A stretch of 64,000 bases of DNA from Adiantum capillus-veneris (GCA_014529385.2 CM043961.1:13061978-13125977), one strand, 5' to 3'; shown: positions 11,751 to 22,262, numbered from the stretch's first letter. Notes: generated by a model from the sequence alone, not told the origin. Translations and numbers: made by a program.

Positions 11751-13349
11751 TGTCATAATAATCAATATCTAATTCTCCTAAATGATTTTCTCATATTAAA
11801 CTGATCATTTAATGTGGGGAAGTGCCAAGGGAGAAAAAGCTAGAATATTGGTTAAGCTAGCAGACCGGCCACAGTAGGGATCCAAAGGAGGAAAAATAGG
11901 GATCCAAAGGGGGGGCCATCTGCAAAAGAGCCATGTGCAACAATGGGCTAAAAATACCCTAAGGTTCAGCCCATTAAGACTTCCAAAATGCTAAGGTTCC
12001 AAAATTCAAAGGTTGTGTCCAAAGGTCAACCCTAGGGAAAATTGGATGCTTTGTGTGTGCCCTAAAAGTCTTTGCACATCCCTACATGGGAGGGGGCGAG
12101 CCCCAAAGGTAGGGGATGAGAGAGAAAGCCACACACACACACACAGGCTCCCTTTACACAAAGGGAATGAGGGACACATGTCAGCTCCCTAGGCCAGATG
12201 CCCACAAGGTGTGCCCAATTCCTATTGGAAGACCCTTGAAGTGGACCAATGAGAATTAAGCTAGAGTAAATGTAGTTTAATTAATTTAAAAACATTTAAT
12301 AAAAGAAACCAATGAGAATTAAGTCTCCTAGAAGACTATTGGGCAGTCTCCCAAAGGGTCCAATGAGCATTCAGAAGCCCCATGGCTTGCCTGATTTCTA
12401 TTGGCCAGGAGACAAAGGGGTCCAATGAGAGTTTAGTTTAATTATTTAATTACCTAAAGCTCTCACAAAAGGGGAAAGGGGGACACATGTCAGAAGGCTA
12501 TCACTTATGTTGCTTAATACCTATTGGCTTGACTTGGGGAGGTCCAATGAGGCAAAAGCCAGACCAAATTAGCAGCTAGGGCTCGCCCAAGAGAGAGAGG
12601 GGGCTGATTTTTGCTTGGATTGACACACACACACACACACACACTCACACTTGACCATGTGTGAAGGAAGAATACTCTATCTCCTCCCAAGCTTTAATGG
12701 AGAGCTCATCACCTACTCCAAGCTTGTGAGATAGAAGCCTACATCAACACTCTCTTGGCATGTGGATGCAAATCCAACCAAGAGCCAAGCTTCAATGCAT
12801 GCTCATCTCCTCTACCAAGCTAATTACTAAGCTAAGCTATGCTAATATGAGTGATTATGTGAGGAGATGTACATCTTTCTCGTAAGATACTCCTTCTTCC
12901 TCTCAATCTACTCTCATACCCTGCTAGCTCTCACCATCTTCGAAGGTGTGTGAGGTCTTGGGTCTGAGAACGGGGATAATTCAAGTTGTGTTTGATTAAG
13001 TGTTTTGCTTAGTGTATGAAGCTTCCATCTTCATTGCACTAGCTAGTCTTGAAGGAACACAAAGAATTGTATTGTACAATGTCTCTCTTGATGGGAGAAA
13101 CCATAATACAAAACCTTTTGGAGGGGGGACCGGCTCCATGCAAATCCGGTCCTCAACTGTTGTCAATAGCTTAATTTCTCTCTCTTTTGAAAGTATTGTC
13201 GATGCTATCTAACTAGGTGTTATGCTTTTTGTTGCTCTCTCCACCCAAGCACTCTTGTAATTCTCATTAGGAATCTATTCTAATGAAATGCCCACTATGT
13301 TCATGCTAATTTCCACTACACATAAGTTATTAGGCCATTAAATGTTACA
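11751..13349 (+). repeat. 5' LTR of the gypsy element
   Basis: Begins TGTCATAATAATC and ends AAATGTTACA, bounded by TG...CA. It carries four ATTGG...CCAAT modules (starts 12224, 12338, 12400, 12523), a lone CCAAT at 12309-12313, two (CA)n runs, and near the 3' end a perfect 7-bp inverted repeat GGACCGG/CCGGTCC at 13127-13152 with ATGCAAAT in its loop. The LTR should supply promoter and polyadenylation signals; I cannot place the transcription start. Confidence 0.96.
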
Positions 13350-13350
13350 T

Positions 13351-13363
13351 TGGTATCAGAGCC
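13351..13363 (+). other. Primer-binding site (initiator tRNA-Met type)
   Basis: TGGTATCAGAGCC starts one base after the LTR. It is complementary to the 3' end of plant initiator tRNA-Met, the usual primer for reverse transcription in plant LTR elements. Confidence 0.93.
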
Positions 13364-13471
13364 GCGGGTACAGTAGCTTGAGTGCTTTTTCTAAAGGGGT
13401 AAAGAGGAGTAGCAACTAGGGCTTGAAGTGCCAAAGTATACCTAAAAAGTTTACACCTAAAAGTTGTTAGA

Positions 13472-15856
13472 ATGGCTGACAATAGTAAAGAGAGTGAAAT
13501 TAATGTTGATAACTTTGATTTTGCTCATGAGCAAGCTACTAATGATGCTTCAATGCTTGTTAACTATCTTGTTTCTTGGCTTCAACAAGCCATGGGCAAT
13601 CCATCTCTCCAAAGTGAAGTGCAATGGCAGCTCCGTGCTCATGGGATTCTCCAAGCTCATCACCATGACGAGAGAACACCTAGGAAGCCTCCTTGTGAGA
13701 CTACCAAAAGAGGTCTCTCTCCGATTTGGGAAGAAGAAGAGAATCCATATGAAGGGCTCAAGAATTTACTTCTTGATGATGCATCTCCTTCCCAAAGGAG
13801 AACTCAAGAGCCTCCACCGAAGGAACGAGAAAGAAGCGAGTCTCCCGCCACCTCGGCGGAGATGGCTCCACGAAGACGGCGGGCTAAACGCTCTCCATCA
13901 CCACCAAAGCAGAGAAGACCATCGTATTCTTCTCCTCACCACAATTCAAAGAGGGATGATAAAAAGCAAGAGAAGAAAAAGGCGAGAAAGAGGACACCCT
14001 CTTCTCCATCTTCTTCATCCTCTTCCTCTTATGAAAGCTATGGTGAAGACGAAAAAGATCAAGACAAGAAAAACGCGAGAAAGAGGTCACCCTCTTCTCC
14101 ACCTTCTTCAAATTCTTCACCTTCTGAAGAAAGTGATGGTGCAACTTTTGAACCATCAAAAAGAAGAGGCCATAGGAAATCCTATGCCGCATGGAAGAGG
14201 TCCTCCAAGCTGAAGAAATTCAAAGAGGGAGGGAAGAGCATCTCTTTCCTTACCTATGATGGCACCTTCGGTGCTACGGACAAAGTCTTGGCCTTTATCC
14301 AGCAATTCGATGCGGCGTTTGGAGATGAGGGCTTCACGGAGTCCTCTAAGCTACGCCATGTAGCTATGCACTTTCAAAAGTCCGTCAGACAATGGTGGTC
14401 TAGCCTACGAGCCAACGGTGAAGCTCCACGAACATGGAAGGCTTTAAGAGCTTCCATTATGAAGCAGTTTTTGGCCACCGATGCCAACGACAAAGTACTC
14501 ACCGAATGGCGAAGCTTAAAGCTCTCTCCCAATGAATCCATCCACAAATATGTAGACAAGTTTTGGGACCTACAACTCAAAGCCACCGTCTTCAAAAAGT
14601 TGGATTTTGGAGAGCAAAAGCAACAATTTTGTGCGGGCTTAACCGAAGAAATGGCGGAGTATGTCAACTCCCAAAGGCCACGTACCATATTGGCGGTAAT
14701 ACACCATACTATGGTGGCCTCTCAAATCAATTTCCAAACGGGGGGTAAAAGAAATAATAAGCCCCCAGAAAACAAGGGTTCCAATGAGCCTAAGGGGAAG
14801 GACAATGTCCAAAAGTCTCCTAAGGGCAATTCCAATAAAGCTAAAGAGAAGGGAGTTTACAAAGGAAAGAATAAACTCTCTCCTGAAGAGCTTGAGCGTT
14901 ATCGTAAGGATAACCGGTGTTTCAAGTGCGGCGAACAAGGGCATGCGTACCGCGCTTGTCCCCAAAAGAACAACCGCCAAGATCCTCCTAGAGCTTCTTT
15001 GGTTGAAATCCAAGAGGAGGAGATTCACCAAACTCACCACAAAGGATCTCCTCTATGCCATGCTTGGGGAAAGGTAAGAGAACATGATGCTTTTATTCTC
15101 TTTGACCCTGGTTCTACTCACAATTTCATATCTATGGAGTTAGCCACCAAGCTAAGCATACAATCCTACGAGATGGGAGATATCCTACCCGCAGACAGTG
15201 CCTTCAAGGGGCAAGAAGCTTCAGTCACTCCCTTAATCGGGAAATTGAGGCTTCATGTCCAAGGCTATGTGGACAAAGAGGACTTCTTTATCTCTCCTCT
15301 CAAGCATGAGGATGTAATCCTAGGGGCACCATGGTTTGACCGCCTGGCTGCCGATGTTAAATTTCCTGAAAGGAGAATCTCCTTTAAGTTCAGGGAAAAA
15401 CACATGTATATAGATGCTAAGGAGATGGGTAACACCATCCCCATTGTACATACACCAGCTTTCAACAAGTCAATAAAGAGCTCTATTTCCGTGTACATGA
15501 TTTTTGTTAAAGATTCTCAAAATGAACCTAATGCTTTAGCAAAAGAAAATAAAAGCAACCAAAAGGAATTAGAGTTATCCAATTTTCTCAAGGGGTTTCA
15601 AGATGTTTTTATTGACGACATCCCTTGTGAGCTACCTCCTAAACGAGGTAATGATGACCATGCAATTGAACTTCTTCCAGGAAGTTCACCGCCTAACAAA
15701 CCTCCTTATAGAGTTTCTCAAGCTCAACAAGAGGAGATTATGCGGCAAGTGCATGAGTTAGTTGAGAAGGGCATGGTTAGGCCTAGCTCATCTCCATTTT
15801 GCTCACCTGTGCTATTAGTGCAAAAGAAAGATGGCACGTATGTGTGTCGATTATAG
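13472..15856 (+). CDS. Gypsy Gag-protease with the start of reverse transcriptase
   Basis: A 794-codon frame that opens with ATG 108 bases after the primer-binding site. Residues about 110-230 are Ser/Lys/Arg-rich and low in complexity. A retrotransposon gag domain spans about 250-420 (FLTYDGTFG, FIQQF, MHFQKSVRQWW, MKQFLAT). A CCHC zinc knuckle lies at about 482-496 (CFKCGEQGHAYRAC). The aspartic protease has its active-site motif near 544 (FDPGSTHNF; Pro stands where most proteases of this clan have Ser or Thr). Reverse transcriptase starts near 739 (NKPPYR, VEKGMVRPS, LLVQKKDG). The frame ends prematurely in RT, 26 bases inside the next frame, so Gag and protease are probably intact while Pol cannot be made from this frame alone. 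Confidence 0.95.
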   Translation: MADNSKESEINVDNFDFAHEQATNDASMLVNYLVSWLQQAMGNPSLQSEVQWQLRAHGILQAHHHDERTPRKPPCETTKRGLSPIWEEEENPYEGLKNLLLDDASPSQRRTQEPPPKERERSESPATSAEMAPRRRRAKRSPSPPKQRRPSYSSPHHNSKRDDKKQEKKKARKRTPSSPSSSSSSSYESYGEDEKDQDKKNARKRSPSSPPSSNSSPSEESDGATFEPSKRRGHRKSYAAWKRSSKLKKFKEGGKSISFLTYDGTFGATDKVLAFIQQFDAAFGDEGFTESSKLRHVAMHFQKSVRQWWSSLRANGEAPRTWKALRASIMKQFLATDANDKVLTEWRSLKLSPNESIHKYVDKFWDLQLKATVFKKLDFGEQKQQFCAGLTEEMAEYVNSQRPRTILAVIHHTMVASQINFQTGGKRNNKPPENKGSNEPKGKDNVQKSPKGNSNKAKEKGVYKGKNKLSPEELERYRKDNRCFKCGEQGHAYRACPQKNNRQDPPRASLVEIQEEEIHQTHHKGSPLCHAWGKVREHDAFILFDPGSTHNFISMELATKLSIQSYEMGDILPADSAFKGQEASVTPLIGKLRLHVQGYVDKEDFFISPLKHEDVILGAPWFDRLAADVKFPERRISFKFREKHMYIDAKEMGNTIPIVHTPAFNKSIKSSISVYMIFVKDSQNEPNALAKENKSNQKELELSNFLKGFQDVFIDDIPCELPPKRGNDDHAIELLPGSSPPNKPPYRVSQAQQEEIMRQVHELVEKGMVRPSSSPFCSPVLLVQKKDGTYVCRL

Positions 15857-18416
15857 AGCACTAAATAGGATCACTATCAAGAATAGGTTTCCCGTTCCAT
15901 GGGTAGAAGACCTATTTGATAAGCTACAAGGATCGACCTACTTCAGTAGGATTGACCTAAAAAGTGGCTATCATCAAATAAGGATAGTTGATCAAGATAT
16001 TGTAAAGACCGCATTTCGTACTACATTTGGTCTTTACGAATACATTGTCATGCCTTTTGGCTTGACCAATGCACCAGCCACATTCAACCGCTTGATGGAG
16101 AAGCTATTTAGGCCTCATCGAACCTTCACTGGAGTGTTCTTTGATGATATTATCATCTACTCTAATTCATTGGAGGAACACAAGCAACACCTCCAGGTAA
16201 TATTTCAAGTTTTAAGAGAGAATAAACTTTATGTTAATCGAAAGAAAAGTGAATTTTTCTTGCAAGAGATTCAGTATTTAGGTCACATTATCTCTCAAGA
16301 TGGCATCCAAATGGATCCATCCAAGTTAGAGGTAATAAAAGGATGGCCTAAACCAAGGAATCTTCATGAACTAAGAAGCTTTATAGGTATGTGTGCATAC
16401 TATAGACGCTTCATAGAAAAGTTCTCACAAATTGCGGGACCATTACATGACCTAACAAAGAAAAGTGTTAGGTATACATGGTCTGCTAAGGAGAACAATG
16501 CTTTCGAAAAGCTTAAAGAAAAGCTTATCTCTCAACCTGTGCTTACACTACCGGATCTCTCAAAACCATTTGAGGTCCAATGTGATGCTTGTGGTGATTG
16601 CCTTGGGGCTGTTTTGCTCCAAGAAGGGCACGCCATAGGCTATGAGATTCGAAGGCTCAACCCTGTTGAGCAAGCTCTAGGCATATACGAAAAAGAACTC
16701 GTTGCAGTTCTACATGCCTTAGACTCATGGAAGCACTATTTATTGGGGACTCCTTTCATTCTGCGAACGGATCACCAAAGTCTTAAGTACTTCATGACGC
16801 AGACCAAGCTCTCCGACAAACAAATGAGGTGGGCAAATTTCCTTTCGCAATTTCATTTTCATATTGCTCACATTGCTGGCAAGCATAATCAAGTAGCCGA
16901 TGCACTCTCAAGACGACCGAGAGTGAATGCGGTTTCCATAGCAACTCACAATGATCTATCTTCAATGATAGATGAGTATGCTATTGATCCCGATTTTAGA
17001 GATGTGATTTCAGCCCTTGCATTAGGGAAGAAAGAAAAACCATTTACTTTACAAGATGGTTATCTTCTCTATGGCAATAGACTATGCGTTACTAACTCAC
17101 TACGTGAGAAAGTAATGTATGAATCTCATGCTCCCCCATATGCGGGGCATAGAGAGATTCAGTCTACCTTAAAGGGAATTGAAACATATTTCTATTGGCC
17201 TACCATGAAAGTGAACATACAAGAGTATGTTTCCAAATGTGTGGTATGTCAAAAGACAAAATTTGATAGAGGGAAGCAACCTGGATTGCTTCAACCCTTG
17301 CCAATCCCTAATTCACCTTGGGAGAGCATATCCATGGATTTTATCTTTGGATTGCCTAAGTCTATCCATGGGAATAAGGGAATATGGACGATAGTAGACA
17401 GGTTCAGTAAACAAGCTCATTTTATACCTGTCAAAAAGACTATCAAAGCCCATCAAATGGCAACCCTCTTCATTTCACAAATTTTCAAGTACCATGGCTT
17501 GCCAATGTCCATAGTGTCGGATAGAGATCCTAGAATGACCAGTAATTTCTGGAAGGGTCTCTTTGAGAATTTAGGAACAAGGCTAAACTTCTCTTCGGCC
17601 TATCATCCACAAACTGATGGCCAAAGTGAAATAGCTAACCTAACCATTCTCGATCTACTAAAAGCCTATGTAACGGAAGTAGATCAAATATCCCAATGGG
17701 AGAAGTACTTACCCTTAGTAGAGTATGCTTACAATAACACTGTACATACTTCCACAGGAAAAGCACCTTTCGAGGTAATTGAGGGAAGATCCAAAAGTCC
17801 CTTGCTACTTAAGGTACATGGGAAGATCTTCGCTGCAGATGAGTATAGCCGAGACCTACAAGAATCTTTCCAAAAGATTAAGGATGCTATCTCTGTCTCA
17901 CAGCAAAGGCAAAAGGCTGCTGCTGACAAGCACAAAAGAGCCCAAGCCTTTAAAGAAAACGATTGGGTCTTGTTAAAGTTTCCCAAGGCTCGATTAAGGC
18001 ACACGACGGGCAAGAATCCTACGGGCCACCAAAAGTACTATGCTAAACTAGCAAAAAGGTACTATGGTCCCTTCCAGATTCTTAGGCCAATCAATGAGAT
18101 GGCCTATCAACTTAAGTTGCCCAATCATTGGCTCATACACAATGCTTTTCATGTGAGCCTATTAAAGCCTTACAAAGGAGAGCCACCTCAAGAACCAACT
18201 ATTGAAGACCCACCGGAGATCGAGGACCAAGAGGAGGTGCTGCAGCCCGAGTCCATTCTCCGACATGAAGACAAGGTATTAAGAGGCGGTAAGACTATCC
18301 GACGATATCTTATTAAGTTTAAGAATTATCCTTTCGAAGATGCTAGATGGATGCAAGGCATACAATTAAAGGATAACCTAAACCTTGTCAATGCTTACAA
18401 TGCTTCCCAAGAGTAA
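15831..18416 (+). CDS. Gypsy Pol: reverse transcriptase, RNase H, integrase, chromodomain
   Basis: An 861-codon frame in another phase that continues Pol. It opens at an ATG inside RT (MCVDYRALN at residues 4-12), so it probably is not a natural start. RT motifs are YFSRIDLKSGYHQI near 36-50 and the catalytic FFDDIIIYS near 102. RNase H spans about 245-360. Integrase has a zinc-binding H/H/C/C region near 430-475 (GHREIQSTL, CVVCQ) and a complete D,D35E triad: D near 501, D near 563 and E 36 residues later in GQSEIAN. The last 50 residues (about 808-857, LRGGKTIRRYLIKFKNYP then WM) look like a chromodomain, which in chromoviruses directs integration to particular chromatin. The break between the two frames lies within 15830-15856. 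Confidence 0.95.
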   Translation: MARMCVDYRALNRITIKNRFPVPWVEDLFDKLQGSTYFSRIDLKSGYHQIRIVDQDIVKTAFRTTFGLYEYIVMPFGLTNAPATFNRLMEKLFRPHRTFTGVFFDDIIIYSNSLEEHKQHLQVIFQVLRENKLYVNRKKSEFFLQEIQYLGHIISQDGIQMDPSKLEVIKGWPKPRNLHELRSFIGMCAYYRRFIEKFSQIAGPLHDLTKKSVRYTWSAKENNAFEKLKEKLISQPVLTLPDLSKPFEVQCDACGDCLGAVLLQEGHAIGYEIRRLNPVEQALGIYEKELVAVLHALDSWKHYLLGTPFILRTDHQSLKYFMTQTKLSDKQMRWANFLSQFHFHIAHIAGKHNQVADALSRRPRVNAVSIATHNDLSSMIDEYAIDPDFRDVISALALGKKEKPFTLQDGYLLYGNRLCVTNSLREKVMYESHAPPYAGHREIQSTLKGIETYFYWPTMKVNIQEYVSKCVVCQKTKFDRGKQPGLLQPLPIPNSPWESISMDFIFGLPKSIHGNKGIWTIVDRFSKQAHFIPVKKTIKAHQMATLFISQIFKYHGLPMSIVSDRDPRMTSNFWKGLFENLGTRLNFSSAYHPQTDGQSEIANLTILDLLKAYVTEVDQISQWEKYLPLVEYAYNNTVHTSTGKAPFEVIEGRSKSPLLLKVHGKIFAADEYSRDLQESFQKIKDAISVSQQRQKAAADKHKRAQAFKENDWVLLKFPKARLRHTTGKNPTGHQKYYAKLAKRYYGPFQILRPINEMAYQLKLPNHWLIHNAFHVSLLKPYKGEPPQEPTIEDPPEIEDQEEVLQPESILRHEDKVLRGGKTIRRYLIKFKNYPFEDARWMQGIQLKDNLNLVNAYNASQE

Positions 18417-18772
18417 GCAAATGTACAAAATGTTAAAAATGAACAAAATTTTTGTCTTATAAGACTCTCTTTTTCTGTATTTGTGCACAAAAATGAAGTA
18501 GTATGCATGCTTAGATCAAGTTTGCGGAGACGACGTCTCCCAAACACCAAGTAGAGCTTGTCACTCTACTATGGAAGACTGATAGGACTAATGTGCAGAC
18601 ATGCTTGCGGCAGCCTCAGGCTCTCAAGCGCCAAATGGACTAGTCATCCATTATGGAATGATGTCGTAGGGTAACATAGGGATCCTCTACCCGCTAAGAA
18701 AAGGACTCATGAATATGCTTTATCTTCTCTACACCATAGTCGAGGACGACTATGATTTCAAGAGAGAGGTAA
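18417..18772 (+). other. Gypsy 3' untranslated region with polypurine tract
   Basis: Non-coding stretch from the Pol stop codon to the 3' LTR. It ends in the purine run AAGAGAGAGG, two bases before the LTR begins, the expected primer for plus-strand DNA synthesis. No further frame of note. Confidence 0.85.
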
Positions 18773-20370
18773 TGTCATAATAATCAATATCTAATTCTCC
18801 TAAATGATTTTCTCATATTAAACTGATCATTTAATGTGGGGAAGTGCCAAGGGAGAAAAAGCTAGAATATTGGTTAAGCTAGCAGACCGGCCACAGTAGG
18901 GATCCAAAGGAGGAAAAATAGGGATCCAAAGGGGGGGGCCATCTGCAAAAGAGCCATGTGCAACAATGGGCTAAAAAGACCCTAAGGTTCAGCCCATTAA
19001 GACTTCCAAAATGCTAAGGTTCCAAAATTCAAAGGTTGTGTCCGAAGGTCAACCCTAGGGAAAATTGGATGCTTTGTGTGTGCCCTAAAAGTCTTTGCGC
19101 ATCCCTACATGGGAGGGGGCGAGCCCCAAAGGTAGGGGATGAGAGAGAAAGCCACACACACACACACAGGCTCCCTTTACACAAAGGGAATGAGGGACAC
19201 ATGTCAGCTCCCTAGGCCAGATGCCCACAAGGTGTGCCCAATTCCTATTGGAAGACCCTTGAAGTGGACCAATGAGAATTAAGCTAGAGTAAATGTAGTT
19301 TAATTAATTTAAAAACATTTAATAAAAGAAACCAATGAGAATTAAGTCTCCTAGAAGACTATTGGGCAGTCTCCCAAAGGGTCCAATGAGCATTCAGAAG
19401 CCCCATGGCTTGCCTGATTTCTATTGGCCAGGAGACAAAGGGGTCCAATGAGAGTTTAGTTTAATTATTTAATTACCTAAAGCTCTCACAAAAGGGGAAA
19501 GGGGGACACATGTCAGAAGGCTATCACTTATGCTGCTTAATACCTATTGGCTTGACTTGGGGAGGTCCAATGAGGCAAAAGCCAGACCAAATTAGCAGCT
19601 AGGGCTCGCCCAAGAGAGAGAGGGGGCTGATTTTTGCTTGGATTGACACACACACACACACACACTCACACTTGACCATGTGTGAAGGAAGAATACTCTA
19701 TCTCCTCCCAAGCTTTAATGGAGAGCTCATCACCTACTCCAAGCTTGTGAGATAGAAGCCTACATCAACACTCTCTTGGCATGTGGATGCAAATCCAACC
19801 AAGAGCCAAGCTTCAATGCATGCTCATCTCCTCTACCAAGCTAATTACTAAGCTAAGCTATGCTAATATGAGTGATTATGTGAGGAGATGTACATCTTTC
19901 TCGTAAGATACTCCTTCTTCCTCTCAATCTACTCTCATACCCTGCTAGCTCTCACCATCTTCGAAGGTGTGTGAGGTCTTGGGTCTGAGAACGGGGATAA
20001 TTCAAGTTGTGTTTGATTAAGTGTTTTGCTTGGTGTATGAAGCTTCCATCTTCATTGCACTAGCTAGTCTTGAAGGAACACAAAGAATTGTATTGTACAA
20101 TGTCTCTCTTGATGGGAGAAACCATAATACAAAACCTTTTGGAGGGGGGACCGGCTCCATGCAAATCCGGTCCTCAACTGTTGTCAATAGCTTAATTTCT
20201 CTCTCTTTTGAAAGTATTGTCGATGCTATCTAACTAGGTGTTATGCTTTTTGTTGCTCTCTCCACCCAAGCACTCTTGTAATTCTCATTAGGAATCTATT
20301 CTAATGAAATGGCCACTATGTTCATGCTAATTTCCGCTACACATAAGTTATTAGGCCATTAAATGTTACA
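18773..20370 (+). repeat. 3' LTR of the gypsy element
   Basis: Near-identical to the 5' LTR. I count about eight base differences, one extra G in a G-run and one (CA) unit fewer. The CCAAT modules are present at the matching positions (first ATTGG at 19247-19251). It ends AAATGTTACA, and the target duplication AGGAC follows at once. Confidence 0.96.
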
Positions 20371-21040
20371 AGGACAACCTATGGGACAACAAAAACCATT
20401 GAAATGGTGTGCCATCAAAGGGAAATGGACCAACCACAAAACAAACGAGTGCTGTTATAAGCCTAAATATGATGGAAATGTCCAGTATGTGCCGATGAGT
20501 CAACAAGGACAACCCATGTATAGATATCCACCGAACATGGCACAAGTTCAGAAACCACCTATGGCTATGGAAAGACCACAACTCGTATTAGGCCAGTAGC
20601 CACCACTACTAGCAACCAATGTTGTGCCAGTTATATGTATGTTGCTTGAAGAGCAAGTGGAAAAGCAGGCTCTAGTACCAATCATGTCGTATAATGAAGC
20701 GAGTTTTGTGATGGTGGGAATAGAGGACGAGTGGTACATTTAGTCGACACCCATTATAGTGGAGCAAATTTACCAAGCACCACCCAATGCAACACAGTTT
20801 ACTTCATTGCAAACCAAGGGGCTAGACCACCCATGATGAAACCAATGCTTGAGCCAAAAATCGGGAATTTCCATAACTATGGGGCGAACACATTGAAAAA
20901 ATGACAGTCCTAAGCGAGAGAAGAATATAAAACCAATAGAGGCATATTGTGCATAGTGTGGTTGCAACGGCAAACATTTTCCAAAAGATTGTCCTAGGAA
21001 TCCAGCAAACAAAGGAAAGGCAACCATAAACGTAGTTCAA
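20371..21040 (+). pseudogene. Older retrotransposon gag fragment, right part
   Basis: Continuation of the gag cut by the gypsy insertion. After the duplicated AGGAC the frame reads QPMGQQKPLKWCAIKGKW, then a Gln/Pro/Met-rich segment to a stop near 20599. Near 20940-20990 a second Cys/His cluster (C-A-stop-C ... GKHFPKDCP) resembles a retroviral-type zinc knuckle, with a stop codon between its first two cysteines. The fragment is inactive and belongs to a different family from the inserted element. Confidence 0.65.
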
Positions 21041-21870
21041 GTTATGCCAAGTAGCTCATCACAAGGGGAATCCACAATTCCAATTTGTGACAATTCATGG
21101 AAGTTTCAATTCATCTCTCTCTTTATCAAGTAAGGAAAATGGGTATCACTATAATCTCCTCTATCCATGATGAACCAGTTATGCAAATCTGAAATTTGTG
21201 ATAGAAATGTTTACACATGTTGGATTCTTGTGGCACAAATTATGAGTCCAAGTTTAAGAAAGCTATTGAAGCTTTTGCACCTACATGCTAGGGATTCTTA
21301 TGTGTGGCATAGTGTCTAATCACAAATTCAAAAAATTGTTTTGTAATTATCTATTTTTATACTTTACCTCATGATGGTTTTGAGTTTCATGGGTGCTAAG
21401 TATCTAAATTATGGTGTGCTTTTTATGATTTTATATATTTTTTGAATCACAAAGAGGTTTCACATTTATTTCACAACCCATATTTTCTATGACACATTGA
21501 GTATTAATGAATGGATGTCAAAGGTACTAGATATGCTTCTAACTTATTACTGCTATGGGATGTACAATTATGCAACAAACTTTAAAGCATCACAAAGGAT
21601 GCATGAATGGCTACTTCTTGCATCCATAGGATGAGAAAATACAGCCATGTGAGCCTGTATGTGTATTAGTTTTATAACACAAAAATTTTCGTTGCATGCA
21701 AGGCATGATTCTGGTTTGCAAGTTTTTGTTGCCAGCATTTTGGTGCGATTTTATCAGCTCTCTACATTTGGAAGTTGATTGTACTCTAAAATGAAGCTAG
21801 ACATGAAATTGTAAAGTTAAGAGTGGCATCTTTCTTCATGCGCTATCTAATAAATTACGTCCTTTTGTGC
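21041..21870. other. No gene recognised
   Basis: AT-rich sequence with no long frame, LTR end or RNA motif that I can name. Confidence 0.45.
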
Positions 21871-22262
21871 CACTATTAGGGTCCCTAACCACCTCTACAA
21901 AAAGTCATTGAATACAAGCATTGTACCTTTGAAAAAGGGCATTATATCAACTCTATGTGGCTATATGCTTGAGGTTTGCATAAGTAGCCTTACAATTGTG
22001 TCCACTCAAAGAATGTCTTTCTACTAGGACCTATCCCACTATCAGGGCCCTTACCTACCATTGCAAAAGGTTATCAAATACAAGCATTGTAACTTTGAAA
22101 AAGGACATTTATATAAACTCCATGTACTTGTTAGTTGAGGCTTGCATAAGTAGTCCAATAGTCATGCCTACTTAAAGAATGTCATATTGGGACTTGTTCC
22201 ACTATCAAGGCCCTTACCTAGTAGACTATCATCAAATACAAGCATTATACCAATTATGCTTA
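21871..22262. repeat. Tandem repeat, period about 163-166 bp, 2.4 copies
   Basis: Units start at 21871, 22037 and 22200, each opening with CACTATTAGG or CACTATCARG. They share the phrases CCCTTACCTA, ATACAAGCATTRTA and TTTGAAAAAGG. The third unit is truncated. Units differ by substitutions and small indels. The frame is not preserved. Confidence 0.8.

Larger units (their letters stand above)
11751..20370 (+). mobile_element. Nearly intact Ty3/gypsy chromovirus-like retrotransposon
   Basis: An 8620-bp LTR retrotransposon. LTRs are at 11751-13349 and 18773-20370. The primer-binding site is at 13351-13363, the polypurine tract just before 18773, and a perfect 5-bp target duplication, AGGAC, lies at 11746-11750 and 20371-20375. 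The order gag, protease, reverse transcriptase, RNase H, integrase, chromodomain is that of Ty3/gypsy chromoviruses. By my reading the LTRs differ by about eight substitutions plus two repeat-length changes in 1.6 kb, about 0.5 percent, so the insertion is young. One frame break within reverse transcriptase makes this copy unlikely to be autonomous. It sits in an older gag fragment. Solo LTRs of the family lie at 4374-5927 and 7375-8977. Confidence 0.97.

Noticed and set aside
13464-14213. 249-codon frame overlapping gypsy Gag
   Set aside because: Shadow frame caused by the low-complexity Ser/Lys-rich part of gag; no domain, and the gag frame fully explains the region.
15831-15856. Programmed ribosomal frameshift in gypsy Pol
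   Set aside because: The position is inside reverse transcriptase, not between Gag and protease, and no slippery site or pseudoknot is evident.
21871-22262. CRISPR-like array
   Set aside because: Units of about 165 bp without spacers, in a eukaryotic context; it is an ordinary tandem repeat.
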